Assembly (NCBI GenBank): GCA_019695455.1
Contig: JAEUAC010000304.1
Location: forward strand, 1-9,450
From: Methylorubrum extorquens
GTDB taxonomy: Bacteria; Pseudomonadota; Alphaproteobacteria; Rhizobiales; Beijerinckiaceae
Reading direction: 5' to 3'
Length of the DNA: 9,450 nucleotides
In this document: positions 5,021-9,450 of the stretch, one piece after another
How the letters are laid out: each line of letters starts with the position of its first letter
Numbering within the stretch: the first letter of the stretch is position 1
Position numbers and translations under genes: made by a program
Notes under the pieces: model-generated
The model's database searches: none
Told to the model about the DNA's origin: nothing
Seen by the model: only the letters and a program-made list of their open reading frames with translations

Positions 5021-5950
5021 TCAGACTTGTGCGGGCGCCTCGACCCTGTCGCGCAGCAGCCGGCCCAGCATGCGCTCCTGGGCGGCCGCGATGCGCTGCA
5101 GCTTGGCGATGTCGGTCGGCTTCAGGGACATGATGTGGTCCGCCCAGTTCGCCGCGCAGGCGGTCAGCGGGCCGTACTGGTCGGCATAGGCGTTGAACGC
5201 CGCCACGACCTTCATGCGGGCGGAATGGGTCGAGAGCTTCGTGCGGGCGTAGGTGCGCAGCCAGGCCTCGCCCGTCCCGTTCGGCACCACGGCGTCGACG
5301 GCGCCGAGGTCGCGGAACTGCTCGGCCGTGTAGTCCGCGCCGGAGAGCAGGATCTTCTCCGCCACGATCGGGCCCGTGTGCCGCGACAGCACGGGGACGG
5401 CCGAGATGGGGAAGTGGTTGAAGTTGATCTCCGGGTAGGTGAACGTCGCGCCCTCCTCGGCGATCATGACGTTGCAGGCCCGGGCCGGATCGATGCCGCC
5501 GCCGATCGCCTTGCCGTGGACGGTGGCGAGCGTGAGCACGGTGCCGTTCAGCCCGTTCCGGTTCTGCCGGATGACGCGGGTCGCGCTGTCGGCGTAGCGG
5601 GCGAGGCCGTTGCGGTCGCCCGCGCGGAGGCAGTCGAGGTAGAAGTCGAGATCGCCGCCGAGCGAGTAGACCTGCCCGCGGGCCCGGTAGGCGAGGTACA
5701 TGATCGGCCGGTCGGCCGCATGGCCCCAGATGTCGAAGATGGCGTCCTGGACCCGGCCGACGCTCTCGATCAGCTGGAGGGTGAAGACCGGCTTCGGCTC
5801 CGGCTTCAGCGTGATCCACAGCGTCATGATCTCGGGCTCGTAGTCGAGCCCGATCTGGATCAGTTGGCCGGTCCGTGACCGGATGGCGTCCTCGACGCCC
5901 CGGGAGGCCGGTTCGGCCTCGTCGCGACCTCTAGAGATGGTTGCAGACAT
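5021..5950 (-). CDS. Crotonase-family protein resembling DSF synthase RpfF
   Basis: This 309-residue protein has a crotonase (enoyl-CoA hydratase/isomerase) fold. The oxyanion-hole segment is VYSLGGDLDFYLDCLRAGDR (about 94-113), very like the NLGGDLALF..LI..GDR pattern of RpfF, which makes cis-2-unsaturated fatty-acid signals (DSF). The active-site stretch reads GKAIGGGIDPARAC (146-159), IAEEG, TYPEINFNHFP (171-181). The second RpfF catalytic Glu is kept (Glu174); the first is Asp154, with the same 20-residue spacing. Further RpfF-like wording follows in AEKILLSGADYTAEQFRDLGAVDAVVPNGTG. The final ~70 residues are helical. The N-terminal ~45 residues are extra compared with simple hydratases, as in RpfF. 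The ATG at 5950 has GAGGGAT just upstream. The gene follows a PAS-GGDEF-EAL gene across a 147-nt AT-rich gap and probably has its own promoter. Fold and RpfF-like grouping are well supported; DSF production is inference. Confidence 0.8.
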   Translation of the reverse strand: MSATISRGRDEAEPASRGVEDAIRSRTGQLIQIGLDYEPEIMTLWITLKPEPKPVFTLQLIESVGRVQDAIFDIWGHAADRPIMYLAYRARGQVYSLGGDLDFYLDCLRAGDRNGLARYADSATRVIRQNRNGLNGTVLTLATVHGKAIGGGIDPARACNVMIAEEGATFTYPEINFNHFPISAVPVLSRHTGPIVAEKILLSGADYTAEQFRDLGAVDAVVPNGTGEAWLRTYARTKLSTHSARMKVVAAFNAYADQYGPLTACAANWADHIMSLKPTDIAKLQRIAAAQERMLGRLLRDRVEAPAQV

Positions 5951-6097
5951 CGATCCCTCGCAGCTGGTGCGGGGACGAAACCAATTGGTAAACCAAAAGT
6001 AAACGTGTTGGCTGAGATGAGATTAACGCACAGGGTTAATGCCCGCATTTGCGGCGCTTAGCCCTCGGACGTGGCGCCGCCTGCCCGGATCCGAGCG
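5951..6097 (-). promoter_or_regulatory. AT-rich intergenic region with two inverted repeats, likely promoter of the RpfF-like gene
   Basis: Within 5981-6040, 36 of 60 bases are A/T by hand count, against roughly 30% in the surrounding DNA. Two dyads are visible: TTGGT-aa-ACCAA at 5985-5996 (overlapping the palindrome CCAATTGG at 5981-5988) and ATTAAC-gcacagg-GTTAAT at 6022-6040. Both lie 35-90 nt upstream of the RpfF-like start on the minus strand, where a promoter or operator would sit. No confident -35/-10 pair was assigned. A weak hairpin, CCGC-ATTT-like loop-GCGG around 6043-6055, could mark the end of the upstream gene but lacks a T-run. Confidence 0.5.
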
Positions 6098-8464
6098 TCA
6101 CGCGGCGTGCCGGTCGGCCATCAGCGATTCGTTCGGTGCCGGACGTCCGAACAGCCAGCCCTGGCCCTGGCCCGCCCCGAGCGCGACGATCGCGGCGAGC
6201 TGCTCCTCCGTCTCGATCCCCTCGACGACGACCGCCATCGAGAGCCGGTCGGCCATCTGGCAGATCATCTCGATGATGGTGCGGGAGGTCGGGTCCGACG
6301 TGACGTGCTCGGCGAAGCTGCGGTCGATCTTCACCTTCGAGAACGGGTAGCGGGCGAGGTAGGCGAGCGACGAGTAGCCGATGCCGAAATCGTCGAGCGA
6401 GAAGCGCACGCCGATGCGCCGGAGCGCCCGGATCGCCTCCATGGCGGCGTCCTGGTCCTCGATCAGGAGCGATTCGGTGACCTCGAGCTCGAGACGTTCC
6501 GGCGGCAGGCGGCTGATGAGGAGAGCGTCCTTGACGGACTGGACGAGCCGCTGCGGCTCCCGGAACTGGACGGCCGACAGGTTCACGGCGACCGAGGCGG
6601 CGCTGGGCCAGCCCGCGGCGTCCATGCAGGCCCGCCGGATCGCCCAGTCGCCCATCGTGGCGATCAGCCCGGTCTGTTCGGCGATCGGGATGAAGTCGGA
6701 GGGCGGGACGAGGCCCTTGGTCGGGTGGCGCCACCGCATCAGCGCCTCGAAGGAGTTCGTGCCGCGGTCGGTCAGGTCCACGATCGGCTGGTAGGCGAGG
6801 AACAGGTTGCCCGTCCGGCAGGCCTCGTGGAGGTCGAGCTCGAGCTCGCGCCGGCTCTGGACGGCGGCCGCGATCGTCTCCCGGAACAGGACCACGCGGT
6901 TGCGGCCGTCGTTCTTCGCCTCGTAGAGCGCCATGTCGGCCGCCCGCAGGGCGTCGCTCGGGTCGCGGCCGTGGCGGGGGGCGAGGGCGACGCCGACGCT
7001 GGTCGTGACCGGCAGCAGCGCGCCGCGCAGCTTGAAGGGCGTCTGCATGGCGGCGACGACCCGGCCGCCGAGCGCCAGCGCGGCCGCCTCGTCGAGGCCC
7101 GGCGCCAGCAGGAGGAACTCGTCGCCGCCGATGCGGGCGATCACCTGGCCGGCATCGAGGACGGAGCGGAGCCGGGCGGCGACCTCGACCAGCAGCTGGT
7201 CGCCGGCCTCGTGGCCGAGCGAGTCGTTCACGGCCTTGAAGTTGTCGAGGTCGATGTAGAGGAGCGCGGTCTCGCCGGGCCGCGCGTCCGCGCCCTCGCA
7301 GGCCTGGCGGAGGAGCTGCGTGATCCGGAAGCGGTTCGGCAGCCCCGTCAGGTTGTCGGTATGCGCCATCCGCTCGATCTGGGCGGCGGCGGCCTTCCTC
7401 TCGCTGAAATCCTCGACGAGCAGCAGGATCCCGCCATCCGCCGTCAGCTCGGCCGTGACGAGGAGCACCTGGTCGATCTCCGTCTGGATCTCGACCGCGC
7501 TCGTGCCGCCCGTGCGCAGGGCCCGCCGGCAGCACTGCCCGATGTCGCGCGCCGCGTTCGGCGACAGGATCTGGTTGACGATCAGCCGGTCGAGCAGCGC
7601 CGTCAGCCGGTTGCCCGTGGCGAGGTCCGGGCCGGCGAGCCTCAGCAGGTCGGCGAAGCGGAGGTTCGAGATCTCGAGGTCGAGGTCCCGCCCGAAGAGG
7701 GCGAGGCCGTGCGTCATCGAGTTCAGGGCCGTGTCAAGCGTGACGTTCTTGGTGCGGAGCGAGGCGGCGAGGCTCTCCGAGCGCCGCTGGGCCGCATCGA
7801 GCGCGAGGAGGTTGCGGTTCAGCGAGAAGGCGATGACGACGTTCGTGAGGATGAAGAAGCCGATGAAGACGGCCACCCAGGCGTAGAGCGGATCGGTCGC
7901 CGCCACGAGGCCGACGATCATCGGGCTGCAGAAGCACAGCAGCTGGACGATGACGAAGAAGGGCCGGCCCGCGTTGCGGGCGACGTAGCCCGCCGAATAC
8001 GCGATCGCGCAGACGATCGTCAGGATGTGGCAGGGGATGCTGTCGGTGTTGGCGAGCGCGAGATAGCAGGACACGCCGAGGCAGAGCGAGAAGGCCGTGG
8101 CGCCCGCGAAGAAGCTCCGGTCGAGCCAGGCGATCTGCCGGTCCGACAGGGGCTGGGCGCGGATGCGGCTGTAGTGGATCGCGAGCGCGATCCGGCCGCT
8201 CACCACCAGCGCCGTCGTGATCGCGACCGCGACGAACTCGGGATCCTGCGCGGCGTACCAGCAGAAGAGCGGGATCAGGGCGCCGATCACGTTCGACATG
8301 ATCATGGCGGCCGGGGAGGAGAACAGCGACAGGACGAGCAGGCGATGCCGCCGCGGCTCGAAGGCCATGTCGGCGTCCGCTCCGTGCGCCATCCGGGCGA
8401 GCCGATCGAGGATCGTGACCCGCCCCGTCCGCCCGCGCTCGGTCACTACCGCGACGCCAGTCAT
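6098..8464 (-). CDS. Membrane-anchored PAS-GGDEF-EAL cyclic-di-GMP turnover protein
   Basis: This 788-residue bifunctional-type signalling protein can in principle make (GGDEF) and break down (EAL) c-di-GMP. Order of parts: a cytoplasmic lead (1-42); five or six membrane helices at about 43-215; a PAS domain at about 243-350 (LDTALNSMTHGLALFGRDLD, PAS_7-like); GGDEF domain about 365-530 with DNLTGLPNR, metal-binding YIDLDNFK (Asp405) and intact GGDEF at 446-450; EAL domain about 540-785. EAL motifs are complete: EALMRW at 573-578, Asn628 in VNLSAVQF, Glu661/Glu664 in EVTES, DDFGIGYSS at 691-699, Lys710-Asp714, and Glu748 in VVVEGIET. The RxxD inhibitory site normally five residues before GGDEF is absent (DAGQ there). 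The membrane region matches no sensor domain I can name with confidence. It is followed on the same strand by the RpfF-like gene. The ATG at 8464 follows a G-rich run; Met26 or Met33 are possible later starts. Confidence 0.93.
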   Translation of the reverse strand: MTGVAVVTERGRTGRVTILDRLARMAHGADADMAFEPRRHRLLVLSLFSSPAAMIMSNVIGALIPLFCWYAAQDPEFVAVAITTALVVSGRIALAIHYSRIRAQPLSDRQIAWLDRSFFAGATAFSLCLGVSCYLALANTDSIPCHILTIVCAIAYSAGYVARNAGRPFFVIVQLLCFCSPMIVGLVAATDPLYAWVAVFIGFFILTNVVIAFSLNRNLLALDAAQRRSESLAASLRTKNVTLDTALNSMTHGLALFGRDLDLEISNLRFADLLRLAGPDLATGNRLTALLDRLIVNQILSPNAARDIGQCCRRALRTGGTSAVEIQTEIDQVLLVTAELTADGGILLLVEDFSERKAAAAQIERMAHTDNLTGLPNRFRITQLLRQACEGADARPGETALLYIDLDNFKAVNDSLGHEAGDQLLVEVAARLRSVLDAGQVIARIGGDEFLLLAPGLDEAAALALGGRVVAAMQTPFKLRGALLPVTTSVGVALAPRHGRDPSDALRAADMALYEAKNDGRNRVVLFRETIAAAVQSRRELELDLHEACRTGNLFLAYQPIVDLTDRGTNSFEALMRWRHPTKGLVPPSDFIPIAEQTGLIATMGDWAIRRACMDAAGWPSAASVAVNLSAVQFREPQRLVQSVKDALLISRLPPERLELEVTESLLIEDQDAAMEAIRALRRIGVRFSLDDFGIGYSSLAYLARYPFSKVKIDRSFAEHVTSDPTSRTIIEMICQMADRLSMAVVVEGIETEEQLAAIVALGAGQGQGWLFGRPAPNESLMADRHAA

Positions 8465-8593
8465 CCCGACCCCACCGCGGATCCACGGGTGTCCCGGGAT
8501 GCGAATCGGCCTCCCGGGGAGTTACTGAGGATCGCGTTAGAGCACGTCGGCCATTAACGGACAGTGCATGTCAGTCCTGGCATTGCGAATAGC

Positions 8594-9450
8594 CTAGCGA
8601 GGGCGGCCGAAATCCGGCTCCGGCGTTTCCTGACCTTGGGAGATGATGCCCCGCCGAATGGCCCGGGTGCGCGTGAACAGGTCGAAGAGGGCGTCGCCGT
8701 CGCCCCAGCGGATCGCCCGCGACAGGACCGCGATGTCCTCGTTCAGCCGCCCCAGCATCTCGAGCACGGCCCCCTTGTTGTGCAGGAAGATGTCGCGCCA
8801 CATCGTCGGGTCGGAGGCCGCGATGCGGGTGAAGTCGCGGAAGCCGCCGGCCGAGAACTTGATGACCTCGCCCTGCGTGACGGTCTCGAGGTCCGCCGCC
8901 GTCCCCACGATGTTGTAGGCGATGAGGTGCGGCACGTGGCTCGTGATGGCGAGGACGAGGTCGTGGTGGTCGGGGCTCATCACCTCGACGTCGGCCCCCA
9001 TGGCCGTCCAGAGCGCGGAGACGCGCTCCGTCGCGGCGGGGTCGGTGCCCTCCGGCGGCGTCAGGATGCACCAGCGTCCGCGGAACAGCGTCGCGAAGCC
9101 GGCATCCGGGCCCGAATGCTCCGTCCCGGCGACCGGGTGCGCGGGCACGAGATGCACGCCCGGCCCGAGATGCGGCTGCAGCTGCCGCACGACGGAGCCC
9201 TTCACGGAGCCCACGTCCGAGACGATCGCGCCCGGCGCCAGGAGCGGGCCGATCACGGCGCCCACGGCGTCGAAGGCGCCCACCGGCACGCACAGGACGA
9301 CGAGGTCGGCATCCCGGACGGCGGCCGCGAGGTCCGTCGTCGCCTCGTCCGCGAGGACGAGCGCCTCCACGCGGGCGACGACGGCGGCGTCGCGGTCGAC
9401 GGCGACGAGGCCGCTTGCGAGCCGGCGGGACGCCACGGCGCGGGCGACGG
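8594..9450 (-). CDS. tyrA: Prephenate/arogenate dehydrogenase, N-terminus beyond right edge
   Basis: It catalyses NAD(P)-dependent oxidative decarboxylation of prephenate or arogenate in tyrosine synthesis. The frame runs open to the window edge; the part seen starts VARAVASRRLASGL, so the GxGxxG nucleotide-binding loop should lie just outside. Later Rossmann strands follow (LVVLCVPVGAF; SDVGSVKG), then the family signature LVPAHPVAGTEHSGP with the catalytic-region His and the substrate-pocket segment FRGRWCILTPP. The helical dimerisation domain has HDLVLAITSHVPHLIAYNIV and KFSAGGFRDFTRIAASDPTMWRDIF. There is no chorismate mutase or ACT domain in the visible part; the protein ends soon after the helical domain, as in simple alphaproteobacterial TyrA/TyrC. 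A GTG at 9436 is internal, not the start. Prephenate versus arogenate preference cannot be read from the sequence. A 129-nt gap separates it from the GGDEF-EAL gene downstream. Confidence 0.94.
   Translation of the reverse strand, partial: VARAVASRRLASGLVAVDRDAAVVARVEALVLADEATTDLAAAVRDADLVVLCVPVGAFDAVGAVIGPLLAPGAIVSDVGSVKGSVVRQLQPHLGPGVHLVPAHPVAGTEHSGPDAGFATLFRGRWCILTPPEGTDPAATERVSALWTAMGADVEVMSPDHHDLVLAITSHVPHLIAYNIVGTAADLETVTQGEVIKFSAGGFRDFTRIAASDPTMWRDIFLHNKGAVLEMLGRLNEDIAVLSRAIRWGDGDALFDLFTRTRAIRRGIISQGQETPEPDFGRPR

Noticed and set aside
5021..5950. Naming the crotonase rpfF outright
   Set aside because: The motif pattern is RpfF-like but one catalytic Glu is Asp and no product is known, so no gene symbol was given.
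6022..6040. CtrA binding box (TTAA-N7-TTAA)
   Set aside because: Two TTAA elements are present but spaced by nine bases, not seven. It is kept only as an inverted repeat.
5860..6048. 62-codon minus-strand frame in front of and overlapping the RpfF-like gene
   Set aside because: No Shine-Dalgarno, no recognisable features, and it overlaps the start of a well-supported gene in another frame. A leader peptide was considered but there is no attenuator-like structure.
6071..8557. Very long open frame (828 codons) on the plus strand opposite the GGDEF-EAL gene
   Set aside because: Its translation is Arg/Glu/Asp/Gly-rich low-complexity with no recognisable motif; it is the antisense shadow of a GC-rich gene whose own strand encodes complete PAS, GGDEF and EAL domains.

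Overview
The window is very GC-rich (roughly 70% G+C by eye), densely packed chromosomal DNA. Gene families and layout suggest an alphaproteobacterium of the order Hyphomicrobiales (Rhizobiales), most likely Methylobacteriaceae or a close relative. The main clues are the MJ0042-type zinc-ribbon/DUF3426-like gene divergent from ftsE and followed by hpt and a CpdR-like receiver gene, the FtsX wording, and a small Arg/Met-rich exported protein. The family assignment is inference from remembered protein families; no database was searched. I saw no tRNA, rRNA, CRISPR, transposase or prophage signal, and no gene-free stretch longer than about 150 bases.

Layout, left to right. (1) 1-1187, minus strand: the start of ftsX, cut by the left edge and apparently broken by a frame-changing deletion, is translationally coupled to an intact ftsE. 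(2) 1280-2910, plus strand: a compact probable operon of a membrane-anchored zinc-ribbon protein, hypoxanthine phosphoribosyltransferase (hpt) and a single-domain CpdR-like response regulator. (3) 2907-3428, minus strand: a TspO/MBR membrane protein whose stop codon overlaps that of the response regulator. (4) 3475-4632, plus strand: a PLP-dependent trans-sulfuration enzyme, cystathionine beta-lyase-like (metC type). It ends inside a perfect 28-bp palindrome that is probably a bidirectional terminator. (5) 4655-4945, minus strand: a small exported Arg/Met-rich protein. (6) 5021-5950, minus strand: a crotonase-fold protein resembling the DSF-signal synthase RpfF. (7) 6098-8464, minus strand: a membrane-anchored PAS-GGDEF-EAL protein with both cyclic-di-GMP motifs intact. 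(8) 8594-9450, minus strand: prephenate/arogenate dehydrogenase (tyrA type), missing its N-terminus at the right edge.

Most of the window is housekeeping: division, purine salvage, sulfur amino acids and tyrosine synthesis. The part most worth attention is the pair at 5021-8464. An RpfF-like crotonase directly follows a membrane PAS-GGDEF-EAL protein on the same strand, separated by a 147-bp AT-rich gap with two inverted repeats. This recalls the rpfF/rpfR fatty-acid-signal and c-di-GMP pairing of Burkholderia, but the sensor has a different N-terminus and the synthase-like protein has Asp in place of one of the two catalytic Glu residues of RpfF. Whether it makes a diffusible fatty-acid signal is not established by the sequence. 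The second striking point is the apparent lesion in ftsX.
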